Assembly (NCBI GenBank): GCA_964637565.1
Contig: CAZWTY010000002.1
Coordinates: forward strand, 38,932 to 102,931
Origin: DYJE01 sp964637565
Lineage (GTDB): Bacteria > Desulfobacterota > Desulfobacteria > Desulfobacterales > Desulfolunaceae
Length of the DNA stretch: 64,000 bases
Direction: 5' to 3'
Part shown: one piece after another, positions 8,743 through 17,539 of the stretch
How the letters are laid out: each line of letters opens with the position of its first letter
How positions within the stretch are numbered: position 1 is the stretch's first letter
Notes under the pieces: generated by a model
Seen by the model: the letters and a program-made list of their open reading frames with translations, nothing else
Database searches by the model: none
Told to the model about the DNA's origin: nothing
Made by a program: the position numbers and the translations under genes

Positions 8743-9762
8743 ATGACCCAAGACTCCAGGGACATCCGCCCTTACACCGTTGAGCTGCTCCAGCCGGAAC
8801 ACGCCGCAGGCCTGGTGGATCTTGTCCGGGACGTGTACGGAGACCATTACCCCATCAGGCTTTTCTACGATCCCGACGCCATCAACCAGGCGAACCGGGA
8901 GGGCCGGTACTACTCCATCGTGGCCAGGACGCCCGAAAACCGGATCGTGGGGGCCAGCCACCTGTACCGGTCCTCGCCCTTCGAAGGCCTGTACGAGGTC
9001 GGGGTGGGCCTGGTGTCCAAAGATTACCGGAACACGGGAATCAACAAACAGCTCCTGGCCTTTCTCTACGATTCCTTTGTGGGCACCATGCCCCATATCG
9101 AGGAAGTATACGGTGAGGCGGTGTGCAACCATCCCTTCATGCAGAAAGCCGCATTGTCCTTCAAACACGTGGAAACCGCCATCCAGCTGGCCCTGATGCC
9201 GGCGTCGGCCTACAGCCGGGAAAAAAGCGCCCCCGGACGGGTGGCGACCCTCACCGAGTTCCGCTGCTACAAACCCGCCCCCCATACGATTTTTCTTCCC
9301 CGGATGTACGAAGATGATTTGCGCTGGATCTACAGCCGCCTCGACGACAGCCGTGACATCCGCCTTTCCGAAGAAACCCTGCCCCAGGGTACAGCCACCC
9401 GGGCGGACATGGAGGTTTTCGAGTTCGCCAGCGTGGCCCGAATCGCCGTTGCGGCATCCGGTGCCGACCTCCGGGAGAGGATCAGCGAGCTGGAAACCCA
9501 GGCCCGTGCGAAGAAATCCACCGTGTTCCAGGTCTGGACCAACCTCACCGAACCCTGGGCTGGCGACGCGTCGGCCACCCTGAAAACCATGGGCTACGTT
9601 TTCGGCGGCCCCCTGCCCCGCTGGTTCGGCGGAGACGGCCTCCTGATGCAGAAATTGGAATGCCCGGCGGATATCGAAAGCATCGTGCTGGTCACCGACG
9701 AGGCACGGCGGATCCTTTCCATGATCGAAAACGACATGAAACAGGGGGCCGGAAACCGATGA
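8743..9762 (+). CDS. GNAT-like acyltransferase-domain protein
   Basis: A 339-residue protein whose first ~170 residues look like a GNAT N-acyltransferase: VELLQPEHAAGLVDLVRDVY at the start, then a central YEVGVGLVSKDYRNTGINKQLL segment matching the V-x-V-xP-x-R/K-x-x-G-x-G/A acetyl-CoA loop in degenerate form. The C-terminal half (FRCYKPAPHTIFLPRMYEDD onward) is a second alpha/beta domain I do not recognise. It follows an AAAGAGGT ribosome site and overlaps the next gene by ATGA, so the two are probably translationally coupled. Substrate unknown. Confidence 0.6.
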   Translation: MTQDSRDIRPYTVELLQPEHAAGLVDLVRDVYGDHYPIRLFYDPDAINQANREGRYYSIVARTPENRIVGASHLYRSSPFEGLYEVGVGLVSKDYRNTGINKQLLAFLYDSFVGTMPHIEEVYGEAVCNHPFMQKAALSFKHVETAIQLALMPASAYSREKSAPGRVATLTEFRCYKPAPHTIFLPRMYEDDLRWIYSRLDDSRDIRLSEETLPQGTATRADMEVFEFASVARIAVAASGADLRERISELETQARAKKSTVFQVWTNLTEPWAGDASATLKTMGYVFGGPLPRWFGGDGLLMQKLECPADIESIVLVTDEARRILSMIENDMKQGAGNR

Positions 9763-11102
9763 GCGCACAGGGCACACCTTCCTCGACGGCAGGGCGGAAA
9801 AAAGCCTCGGCCCGATTCCCCTTTACCCCGGCCTTCCTGCCCCTGGCCCTGGAATTCGTGGACCGGGCGGCCCTTTCCCTGGGTTTCGACGGACCGGAAC
9901 GGACGGGCCTGACCCTGGCCATGGAAGAACTCTACGTTTACCACAGCGCCCGATCCGGCGGAGACGTGGACCTGGACCTCGCCCTGGAAGACAGGGGTTA
10001 CCGCCTTGACCTTTCTCTGGCCTTTCCCATGGTAAACCCGGACATGCAGGCCCTGAACCTGGCGTTCCAGGTGGACCTGGACGACGAGGAGGCCCTGGAC
10101 ATGCTGGGACCCATGATCGCGGCCCGGTCTGTCAGCGGCCTCACCCTGGATTTCGGAGCCGCCGATAAAATCCTGATCCGGCTCTGGCGGGAAAGGGCCT
10201 ACGATCCCAGCCCGGCCCTGGCCCCGGCCATTCCCCTCCGTCAGAGCACGGTGGACGTGGTGGACCCCGGCCCCGAAGACCTCCGTTACTTCTGCGGTCT
10301 GGTGGCCTCCCTGAACCTGGCCTTCACCCCGGAGTTCCTGCTCAAAGGCGGCATGGCCGCAGACATGCTGGTTTCAGGCGACCTTTCGGCAGCCCTGGCC
10401 CTTTCCGGGGAAACCTTGGTGGGCGGGGTGGTCTGGCAGAGTCTGACCGAATCCTGTATCGAGATCTTTGGCCCCTACGTGTTTGTCGACGATCCCGAGG
10501 ACCGGATCCTTTCAGCCCTGATGGACCAGGCCGTGTCGAAAATCTCCCGATCCAGCGTGAAAGGGCTTCTCCGGCGCCAGGGTCCTTTGGCAAACCATGC
10601 CCGTTTCTTCGATTTTCTCGGAGACATCCCCATGCCTGGCGAACAGGACGGGCCCGTTTCCCTGACCTATTATCACCGCCAGCTGAAAGAGGAAGCCCCG
10701 ACCCGGGCCATCTACAGCGCCCCGGCCTTTGCCGCCTTTCTCCGGAACGAGTACGACCGCCTCTGCCTGCCCCGGCAGATTCGGGAAACGGATTTCAGGA
10801 CAGCAAGCCTGAGGGACCACTCGGTGATCGGGGTGGAGTTCCGGAACAGGCGGACCCTGGCCATTCTCCGGCCCCTGTGCGCGGGAAAAGACATGGAACA
10901 AAACCTTTCAAATCACCTCGCCCTTCTGAAACACCAGGGGGTGTCCGGCATCCTGTTTGAAATCGACACGGCCCGCGAGGAGGACATGCGTTTCACGGTG
11001 GCCCTTGACGCCGCAGGCATGGTTCCAGGACTGGTGATCCCCGAGGCGGCCCGGGGCGACCTGGTGATCTTTTACCTGCCGGCGGAGTCTGGGATATCAT
11101 GA
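9759..11102 (+). CDS. RsbW-like ATPase domain fused to acyltransferase-like domain
   Basis: A 447-residue protein. Residues ~15-140 resemble an anti-sigma-factor HATPase: the N-box-like GLTLAMEELYVYHSA is similar to the N-box of the RsbW-like gene at 17001 (SLAVEEAFVNICTHA). The expected G1/G2 boxes are weak, so kinase activity is doubtful. The C-terminal ~280 residues (VDVVDPGPEDLRYFCGLVAS onward) look like one or two GNAT-type domains. The start was set at the ATG overlapping the previous stop (ATGA), since earlier in-frame codons lie inside that gene. Fusing a partner-switch-type domain to an acyltransferase would be unusual; function unknown. Confidence 0.5.
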   Translation: MSAQGTPSSTAGRKKASARFPFTPAFLPLALEFVDRAALSLGFDGPERTGLTLAMEELYVYHSARSGGDVDLDLALEDRGYRLDLSLAFPMVNPDMQALNLAFQVDLDDEEALDMLGPMIAARSVSGLTLDFGAADKILIRLWRERAYDPSPALAPAIPLRQSTVDVVDPGPEDLRYFCGLVASLNLAFTPEFLLKGGMAADMLVSGDLSAALALSGETLVGGVVWQSLTESCIEIFGPYVFVDDPEDRILSALMDQAVSKISRSSVKGLLRRQGPLANHARFFDFLGDIPMPGEQDGPVSLTYYHRQLKEEAPTRAIYSAPAFAAFLRNEYDRLCLPRQIRETDFRTASLRDHSVIGVEFRNRRTLAILRPLCAGKDMEQNLSNHLALLKHQGVSGILFEIDTAREEDMRFTVALDAAGMVPGLVIPEAARGDLVIFYLPAESGIS

Positions 11103-12220
11103 ACATCGAGCGACTGATCCCCGACTATGTGAGAAATTTCGAGGCCTACATTCCCAGCAAACCCGATCATGTGCTGATGAAAGAATACGGGGCCCCCTTT
11201 CTCCACCGGCTGAACAACAACGAGAATTTTCTCGGCCCTCCCCAGGCGGCCTGCCGTGTGATCGAGGATTTCGAGGCGGGCCGCGCCCTGATCTACCCGT
11301 CCGGAGACTCCTACGACCTGAGAACGGCCCTGGCGGAAAAATTCGGCATTTCGGAAAACCGCCTGCTGGTGGGCAACGGAAGCTGCGAGGTGATCAGCGC
11401 CGTAATCAAGGCCCTGTGCGAACCGGGCGACAACATCGTCACGGCAGACAAGACCTTTGCCGTCTACGAATGGGTGGCGGAATTCTCCGGCATCGAGGCC
11501 CGATTGACCCCCTTGCGTGACTACGCCTTCGATCCCCAGGCCATGCTGGACCGCATCGACCGGCGGACCAAAATCCTCTTTGTCTGCAACCCCAACAACC
11601 CCACCGGCACCTACTGGACCGAATCCGAGCTCTCCGATTTTCTGGAGCGGGTCGGGGAAGACCGGATCGTGGTGATCGACGAGGCCTATTGCGAATACGT
11701 GGAAGCCCCGGACTACCCGGACGGCCTTCGCCTGATGGAGCGATTCCCCAACGTGGTGGTGTTCCGCACTTTTTCCAAAATGTACGCCCTGGCCGGGTTG
11801 CGGGTGGGGTACCTCATCGGCGTAGAAGAGGTGGTGGACGTGGTGCGCCGGACCTTCGTGGCCTACTCGGTGAACAACCTGGCCCAGCAGGCGGCCCGGG
11901 CCGCGATTTTAAACGATAAGGAACACATCGCCGAAACCCGGAAAATCGTCAGGGAGGCCCGGTCTTTTTTAAAAAATGTCTGCGAACGGATCGGCCTTGA
12001 AACCGTGGGCGGCCAGGGCAACTACCTGATGATCCGCTCTCCGGTGAACGACCTTCTGATGTACCGGCGGCTGATGAAACAAGGCATGATGGTCCGGTCC
12101 ATGACCGGTTTCCGCTTCCCCGGCTGGATCCGGGTGACCCTGCGGGAAATGCCGGTGATGGAGGCCTTTGCCGGGGTACTGGAAGAGGAGATCAAGGCCC
12201 TTGCCAAAACAGGGAGATAA
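11099..12220 (+). CDS. PLP-dependent class I/II aminotransferase (HisC-like)
   Basis: A 373-residue fold-type I aminotransferase. The PLP-lysine region reads TFSKMYALAGLRVGYLIG (about residues 222-239), with NPNNPTGTYW near 160 and VIDEAYCEYVE near 190, as in histidinol-phosphate aminotransferases. No other histidine gene is near, and the gene sits between acyltransferase-like and molybdenum-hydroxylase genes, so a different amino substrate is likely. It overlaps the upstream gene by ATGA and ends 7 bases before the hydroxylase large subunit, indicating one operon. Confidence 0.9.
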   Translation: MNIERLIPDYVRNFEAYIPSKPDHVLMKEYGAPFLHRLNNNENFLGPPQAACRVIEDFEAGRALIYPSGDSYDLRTALAEKFGISENRLLVGNGSCEVISAVIKALCEPGDNIVTADKTFAVYEWVAEFSGIEARLTPLRDYAFDPQAMLDRIDRRTKILFVCNPNNPTGTYWTESELSDFLERVGEDRIVVIDEAYCEYVEAPDYPDGLRLMERFPNVVVFRTFSKMYALAGLRVGYLIGVEEVVDVVRRTFVAYSVNNLAQQAARAAILNDKEHIAETRKIVREARSFLKNVCERIGLETVGGQGNYLMIRSPVNDLLMYRRLMKQGMMVRSMTGFRFPGWIRVTLREMPVMEAFAGVLEEEIKALAKTGR

Positions 12221-12227
12221 TATTCAG

Positions 12228-14510
12228 ATGACCGAAGCGATGAACATCGGCCAGCCCCATCCCCGGGGTGACGCAAGGGACAAGGCGGCCGGTCGTGAAA
12301 AGTACGCGGCCGACCATTACCCGGAAAACACGGTCTGGGCCGGAGCTGTCCGGGCCGGGGTGGCCCACGGGCGGCTCGTGTCCGTGGACACGACAGAGGC
12401 AAAAGCCCTGCCCGGGGTGCTCGCGGTTTTGACCGCCCGGGACGTGAAAGGCACGAACCGCCAGGGCATCGTCCACAAGGACATGCCGGTGCTGGTGGAT
12501 GACCGGGTGCTCTATCCCGGCGACCCGGTGGCCCTGGTCATTGCGGAAACACCGGACATCCTGGCCAATGCGAAGTGCCTGGTCCGTTTCCAGATCCAGG
12601 CCCTGCCGGCGGTGTTCGATCCCGCCCACGCCATGGAACCCGGCGCGCCCCTCTTACACGACACCATGCCGGGCAACCTTCTCATGGAAGCGGAAATCCG
12701 CAAAGGCGACGCGCTGACGGCCCTGACCCGATGCGACGCGGTGGTCGAAGGACAGTTCAGCACCCCGGTCCAGGCCCACGGGTTTCTGGAAACGGAAAAC
12801 GGGGTGGCCTGGCAGGAGGCTGACGGACAGATCGCCATGATCGTGTCCACCCAGTCCCCGTTCCGGGACCGGTTCGAAATCGGCCACGCCATCGGCCTGC
12901 CCTTTCAGCGCATCCGGGTGATCAGCCCTGCCCTGGGCGGCGGATTCGGTGGCAAGGACGGGGCCACGGTCCAGTGCCTCCTGGCCCTTTCGGCCCAGCA
13001 TTCCGGAGGCAGGCCCGTGAAAATGCAGTGGGACCGCGAAGAAAGCATGCTGGCGGGCTACAAACGCCACGCCTGCCGGATACAATACAAAATCGGAGCC
13101 TCCTCGGACGGTGTCCTTGAGGCCGTGCACTGCCGTCTGGTCTACGACACCGGAGCTTACGCCCACCTTGGGGGCGAGGTCATGGAACTGGGCATGGAAC
13201 ACGCCGCCGGTCCCTACCGGGTGCCCCACACCCTGATCGAAGGGAAATGCGTGTTCACCAACAACCCCGTGGCCGGGGCCATGCGGGCCTTCGGGGTGTG
13301 CCAGGTCGCCTTTGCCGTGGAATCCATGATGGACATGCTGGCGGACCGCCTGAACATGGACCGGCTGGTTTTCCGTCAAAAGAACGCCCTGGCCGAAGGT
13401 GATGAAAACGGCGCGGGCGTCCGGCTGATCACCTCCACGGGTATCGGCGGCTGTCTCGACCGTGTGGCGGACCATGACCTGTGGCAATCGGCGGAAACCT
13501 GGAAACAGGACTGTCCGCCGGGCAAACGGCGGGGCGTGGGTTTGGCCTCGGTGTTCAACGCTGCCGGATACGGGGGCAAGGTCCGGGATTCGGCCATCGC
13601 CAAAGTGGAACTGGCCGAAGACGGCCGCATCATCGTCCACAACGCCGTGTCGGACATGGGCCAGGGCAACAGCTGCGCCTTTGTCCAGATCGCCGGCCAT
13701 ATCCTGCGCCAGTCCCCGGAATGCCTGATCCTTCGTCAGCCCGACACGGCCACGGCCTACCCGTCGGGCTCGTCTTCGGCGGGCCGGACCACCTACACGT
13801 TCGGCAACGCCCTGATCAAAGCCTGTGAAGACCTGAAAGCCCGGCTGATCAACCGGGCCGGCCTTATGCTGTTTATCGACAACGACCGGGATCTTGTCCT
13901 TGAACCGGGAAAAGTGGTCCACCCCCCCAGCGGCCGGGAGGTGCCTTTCACCCAGCTGGCCGGGTTCATGCCCTACGAGGACCGGGTGTGCATCGGCCAG
14001 TTCGTGGCTCCGGTGTGCGACCTCATCCCCGACACGTCCAAGGGTTTTTTCATCGGCTTTCCCCATGTGATCTTCGCCTACGGGGCCCATCTGGCCCGGG
14101 TCGAGGTGGACACGGTCACGGGAGAAACACGGGTCTTAGACTACCTGGCCACCACCGACGGGGGCGGGGTCATCAACCCTTCGATGTTCGACCAGCAGAT
14201 CCAGGGCGGGGTGGCCCAGGGCCTGGGCTACGCCCTGATGGAAGATTTCAGGACCCGGGAAGGAAAACCTGTGACCCAAGATCTGACAGGGTACCTGATT
14301 CCCGGCGCGCTGGACCTGCCGGACACGGTGTCGGTGATCCTTCCGGCCCACGAGTCCACCGGCCCCTTCGGCCTGAAAGGCGTGGGCGAGGTGGCCATGA
14401 ACGGCCCCCTTCCGGCCGTGGCCAACGCCGTGGCCGACGCCTTGGGGGTCCGTGTTTTCCATGGGCCGATTACGGCGGAAAAAGTGCTGGGGGCGATGCT
14501 TGGTTTTTAG
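12228..14510 (+). CDS. Molybdenum hydroxylase, large (molybdopterin-binding) subunit
   Basis: The 760-residue catalytic subunit of a xanthine dehydrogenase/aldehyde oxidoreductase family enzyme, which hydroxylates a heterocycle or aldehyde using water. Family marks: ALGGGFGGKDG (about residue 235), AMRAFGVCQ (about 350), DMGQGNSCAF, and the C-terminal GPFGLKGVGEVAMNGPLPA that carries the catalytic glutamate. The ATG at 12228 was chosen because earlier in-frame codons overlap the aminotransferase gene. The small and FAD subunits follow after a 207-base gap. Substrate is not evident; the neighbouring aminotransferase and transporter hint at a nitrogenous compound. Confidence 0.95.
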   Translation: MTEAMNIGQPHPRGDARDKAAGREKYAADHYPENTVWAGAVRAGVAHGRLVSVDTTEAKALPGVLAVLTARDVKGTNRQGIVHKDMPVLVDDRVLYPGDPVALVIAETPDILANAKCLVRFQIQALPAVFDPAHAMEPGAPLLHDTMPGNLLMEAEIRKGDALTALTRCDAVVEGQFSTPVQAHGFLETENGVAWQEADGQIAMIVSTQSPFRDRFEIGHAIGLPFQRIRVISPALGGGFGGKDGATVQCLLALSAQHSGGRPVKMQWDREESMLAGYKRHACRIQYKIGASSDGVLEAVHCRLVYDTGAYAHLGGEVMELGMEHAAGPYRVPHTLIEGKCVFTNNPVAGAMRAFGVCQVAFAVESMMDMLADRLNMDRLVFRQKNALAEGDENGAGVRLITSTGIGGCLDRVADHDLWQSAETWKQDCPPGKRRGVGLASVFNAAGYGGKVRDSAIAKVELAEDGRIIVHNAVSDMGQGNSCAFVQIAGHILRQSPECLILRQPDTATAYPSGSSSAGRTTYTFGNALIKACEDLKARLINRAGLMLFIDNDRDLVLEPGKVVHPPSGREVPFTQLAGFMPYEDRVCIGQFVAPVCDLIPDTSKGFFIGFPHVIFAYGAHLARVEVDTVTGETRVLDYLATTDGGGVINPSMFDQQIQGGVAQGLGYALMEDFRTREGKPVTQDLTGYLIPGALDLPDTVSVILPAHESTGPFGLKGVGEVAMNGPLPAVANAVADALGVRVFHGPITAEKVLGAMLGF

Positions 14511-14518
14511 AGGAATGG

Positions 14519-14664
14519 GCCTCCGGCGGCCCTCCCGGGGGACCAGATTTTAAAAATCTGGACAAATGGATTGGGTGTGATCGAAGGGGATGACGCATCG
14601 AATCCAACAAAGGCTGTTTGTCAAACTTTTCAAAAGTTTGGCCCCCGGCAGGGCCGCCGGAGGC
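14519..14664. mobile_element. MITE-like palindromic insertion between hydroxylase subunit genes
   Basis: A 146-base element bounded by inverted arms of about 23 bases with one mismatch (14519-14541 GCCTCCGGCGGCCCT..., 14642-14664 ...GGGCCGCCGGAGGC). Inside are two smaller palindromes, CAGATTTTAAAAATCTG (14533-14550 region) and CAAACTTTTCAAAAGTTTG (14622-14640). It encodes nothing and lies in the only long gap of an otherwise overlapping operon, directly after the large-subunit stop. It could also be a partial attenuator or an mRNA stability element. I saw no clear target duplication. Confidence 0.5.
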
Positions 14665-14717
14665 AAACGGTTTTAATATTTTGCTGATCATCAACAGACG
14701 ATAATAAAGGCCAGATC

Positions 14718-15197
14718 ATGGACATCACATTTACACTGAACGGCAAACCCGTGTCCGTCTCAACGGAACCGGACCGGCGGGCTGTCGACCTGCTCCGGGA
14801 GGATCTGGGGCTGACGGGACTCAAGGAAGGCTGCGGCACCGGGGAATGCGGAGCCTGCACCCTGATGATGGACGGGGAAACCCGGCTGTCCTGCCTGACC
14901 CTGGCGGTGCAGCTCCAAGGCCGGGACATCCTGACCGTGGAAGGCCTGGGCGACACGCCCGAAGGGGCCGCAATTCAGGACGCCTTTGTGGATCAGGGGG
15001 CTGTTCAGTGCGGGTATTGCATTCCCGGCATGGAAATGGCGACCCTCGCCCTTCTGAAAGAGAACCCCGCGGCAGGCCGTGACGAGATACGGACCGCCTT
15101 GAGCGGCAATCTCTGCCGCTGTACGGGGTACGTGAAAATTCTGGACGCGGTGGAACAGGCGGGCCGTCAGATCTCCGCCAGGAAAGAGGGCCGATGA
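14718..15197 (+). CDS. Molybdenum hydroxylase, small [2Fe-2S] subunit
   Basis: A 159-residue electron-transfer subunit with both iron-sulfur domains. The plant-ferredoxin-type N-terminal cluster is GCGTGECGACTLMMDG plus SCLTLA (residues ~38-63). The helical C-terminal cluster is QCGYCIPGM and GNLCRCTGY (~99-140). It passes electrons from the molybdenum centre toward the FAD subunit, encoded next with ATGA overlap. An AAAGG ribosome site precedes the ATG, so this part is translated independently of the large subunit despite the inserted palindrome. Confidence 0.95.
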   Translation: MDITFTLNGKPVSVSTEPDRRAVDLLREDLGLTGLKEGCGTGECGACTLMMDGETRLSCLTLAVQLQGRDILTVEGLGDTPEGAAIQDAFVDQGAVQCGYCIPGMEMATLALLKENPAAGRDEIRTALSGNLCRCTGYVKILDAVEQAGRQISARKEGR

Positions 15198-16057
15198 GCC
15201 AGGTCTATACGCCATCTTATCTTCATGAGTGCTTTTCCATCTTGAACGAATACCCGGAGGCCAGGCTGATGGCCGGGGGAACGGATCTTTTGGTCCGGCT
15301 CCGTCACGCTGGAGCGGCTGTAAAACCGCCGCTGATTTTGCTTAACAATATTCCGGGCCTTGCCGATATACGACTGGACACCGGCGATCTGTGCATCGGG
15401 TCCGGGGCCTCGTTTTCGGCCATCATGGCTCATCCATTGGTTCAAAATCATGCGCAGCTGCTGGCAAAAGCGGTGGGAACCATCGGCGGACCGGCCATCC
15501 GGAACATGGGAACCCTTGGCGGCAATATCATCACCGCGTCACCGGCGGGAGATTCCCTGCCGCCCCTTTATGCCATGGATGCCCGTTTGGTGCTTGACTC
15601 GTCCGCCGGGACACGAATCATACCCATCGCCAGGTTTATCGGAGGCCCCGGCAAAACCGATATACAAAAGGATGAAATTCTGACCCAGATCCGGATTCCG
15701 CTGGGTGACGATGTGTTTCAGGCCCAATGTTTTGAAAAGGTGGGGCTCAGACGATCTCTGGCCATTGCAGTGACCAGTTTCTGCGGGAGATTGATGTTTG
15801 CCAAAGACGGAACGGTGGTGAGAGCACGGTTTACCTGGGGAAGTGTCGCACCCACCGTGGCCGGGTCACCCGAAGCGGAAACCGCCGTGACGGGCAGCCG
15901 TCTTGATCCGGAAACCATAAAAATATCCGTGGCCGCTGCAACGGCATCCCTGTCGCCCATTGACGACATAAGGGCCTCGGCCCATTACCGACGGACAGTG
16001 GCCGGAAATCTTTTAAGGAGGTTTCTGGAAAATGCCGGAGCGACAAACAACACATGA
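15194..16057 (+). CDS. Molybdenum hydroxylase, FAD-binding medium subunit
   Basis: The 287-residue FAD subunit (CoxM/XdhB type) that delivers electrons to NAD or another acceptor. It carries the FAD pyrophosphate motifs LMAGGTDLLV (about residue 26) and RNMGTLGGNI (about 105), and the C-terminal domain with EKVGLRRSLAIAV. The start overlaps the small-subunit stop by ATGA and its own stop overlaps the MocA-like start the same way. The order large-small-medium in three separate polypeptides is less common than medium-small-large. Confidence 0.93.
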   Translation: MSQVYTPSYLHECFSILNEYPEARLMAGGTDLLVRLRHAGAAVKPPLILLNNIPGLADIRLDTGDLCIGSGASFSAIMAHPLVQNHAQLLAKAVGTIGGPAIRNMGTLGGNIITASPAGDSLPPLYAMDARLVLDSSAGTRIIPIARFIGGPGKTDIQKDEILTQIRIPLGDDVFQAQCFEKVGLRRSLAIAVTSFCGRLMFAKDGTVVRARFTWGSVAPTVAGSPEAETAVTGSRLDPETIKISVAAATASLSPIDDIRASAHYRRTVAGNLLRRFLENAGATNNT

Positions 16058-16662
16058 CTGACCGGGTGAGGGCCATCCTTCTGGCCGGAGGTGAGTCTCG
16101 CCGGATGGGGGTCTGCAAACAGACTCTGCCCCTTGGGGGTAAGCCGGTGATTGTCCATTGCGTGGACGCGCTGACCGAGGCGGGTGTTATGGACATCACG
16201 GTGGTGGTGGGGAAATATGGAAGCGTTATCCGGCAGGCTTTGGGGAATTTGAAGGTGGATGTGGTTGAACATGGTCTTACCGGTGCCGACATGGCCGATT
16301 CCGTTCGAACGGGACTCTCCGCCATGGGCCGTCATCCTTCGGGTGTGATGATCTGCCTTTCCGATCACCCCCTGGTGACCCCTGAGACCATCGGCACGCT
16401 TTTGACCACGCAACGGGTCTTTCCCGGCGACATCCTGATACCCGGCCATCGGAACAGAAACGGCCATCCGGTGATGTTCCCGTCGGAGCTGTTGGCGCCC
16501 ATTCATCAAGGAGGCACATTGCGGGATATCATCCAGGCAAACCCTGAACGGATTCGGCGGATTCCTGTGGATGATTCAGGTGTCATCATGGATATGGATA
16601 CGCCGGAAGATTATCAGTTGATTTTAAGACAAAACACTATTTTATATAACCACACGAGGTGA
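16054..16662 (+). CDS. MocA-like molybdenum cofactor cytidylyltransferase
   Basis: A 202-residue nucleotidyltransferase of the MobA/MocA type. It begins with RAILLAGGESRRMGVCKQTLPLGGKPV, the nucleotide-binding loop of this family, and contains MICLSDHPLVTPETI (about residue 105) and HPVMFPSEL. MocA converts molybdopterin cofactor to the cytosine dinucleotide form used by bacterial molybdenum hydroxylases. Translational coupling to the FAD subunit supports a dedicated maturation role. A related nucleotidyltransferase activity cannot be excluded from sequence alone. Confidence 0.85.
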   Translation: MTDRVRAILLAGGESRRMGVCKQTLPLGGKPVIVHCVDALTEAGVMDITVVVGKYGSVIRQALGNLKVDVVEHGLTGADMADSVRTGLSAMGRHPSGVMICLSDHPLVTPETIGTLLTTQRVFPGDILIPGHRNRNGHPVMFPSELLAPIHQGGTLRDIIQANPERIRRIPVDDSGVIMDMDTPEDYQLILRQNTILYNHTR

Positions 16663-16665
16663 AAA

Positions 16666-17001
16666 ATGGAAATTCAGACACAGCAGACAGGCAAGGCCAC
16701 CGTAGTCGCCGTTTCAGGAAAAATTGACGCCATGACCGCACCGGCCCTTGAAACATCCGTTGCCTCCCTGATCAACGACGGCAATTTGTGTATGGTACTT
16801 GATTTTGGCGGCGTTGATTATATCAGCAGCGCGGGACTCCGGGTGATCCTTGCTTCGGCGAAATCTCTGAAAAGCAAGGCCGGCACCCTTCTTCTGGCCA
16901 ATGTGAGCGGGCCGGTAAACGAGGTGTTCGATATTTCAGGTTTCGGCTCTGTTTTTACCATCTACAATTCCGTGGATGCGGCCGTGGCGGCGGCAGGCTG
17001 A
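16666..17001 (+). CDS. STAS-domain anti-sigma factor antagonist
   Basis: A 111-residue SpoIIAA/RsbV-type protein. The phosphoacceptor serine lies in VDYISSAGLRVILASAK (about residue 58), the family signature. In partner switching, the unphosphorylated antagonist binds an RsbW-type kinase; the kinase phosphorylates it and a SpoIIE-type phosphatase restores it. The RsbW-like gene overlaps its stop (TGATG) and the phosphatase is at 19574. Ribosome site GAGGTGAAAA precedes the ATG. Confidence 0.93.
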   Translation: MEIQTQQTGKATVVAVSGKIDAMTAPALETSVASLINDGNLCMVLDFGGVDYISSAGLRVILASAKSLKSKAGTLLLANVSGPVNEVFDISGFGSVFTIYNSVDAAVAAAG

Positions 17002-17456
17002 TGGAAGGGCCCCGTTCGACCCTGAACCTCCCGGCCACCCTGGATCGGCTCCACGAAGCCATGGCCTTTGCGGAACAGCAAGCCCTGGCCCTGGGGGTTG
17101 ACCCTTCCCGCCTCATGGGCCTCTCCCTGGCTGTGGAAGAGGCCTTTGTCAACATCTGCACCCACGCTTATACGGACAACCAAGGCCTGGTGACCCTGGC
17201 ATGCCATACAGGTTTTCACGAGGCCAGACCGTCGTTTGTGCTGGAGATCGCCGACACCGGCCCGGAATTCAACCCCCTCTCCATGGCGGAGCCGGAAACG
17301 GACCTTGGCATCGAAGACCGGGCTGTGGGCGGGCTGGGCATCCATTTTATCCGGCACTTCAGTGATCATGCACACTGGCGCAGGGAAGACGGCCGAAACA
17401 TTCTCAGCATCGTCCTTGACAGTGGTCCTGTCCGTTCTCAGCCAAAAGAATCTTAG
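17001..17456 (+). CDS. RsbW-like serine kinase / anti-sigma factor
   Basis: A 151-residue GHKL ATPase. The N-box SLAVEEAFVNICTHAYTD (about 34-52), G1 box LEIADTGPEFNP (about 82) and G2 box GGLGIHFIRHFSD (about 110) are all present, so this protein is expected to bind ATP and phosphorylate the STAS partner encoded immediately upstream. No sigma factor gene is adjacent, so the output may be another protein. The start overlaps the STAS stop codon by one base. Confidence 0.9.
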   Translation: MEGPRSTLNLPATLDRLHEAMAFAEQQALALGVDPSRLMGLSLAVEEAFVNICTHAYTDNQGLVTLACHTGFHEARPSFVLEIADTGPEFNPLSMAEPETDLGIEDRAVGGLGIHFIRHFSDHAHWRREDGRNILSIVLDSGPVRSQPKES

Positions 17457-17539
17457 AACCTCAGAAACCCTGCCGGAAGCTGATCCCATGGAAGTACAAC
17501 CCAATTTATGTAAGTCATGAAAACCAAGGAAGACTCACA

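Noticed and set aside
12654..14090. Minus-strand open frame of 478 codons opposite the hydroxylase large subunit
   Set aside because: Antisense shadow of a gene with all expected motifs; composition is typical of codon-mirrored GC-rich DNA.
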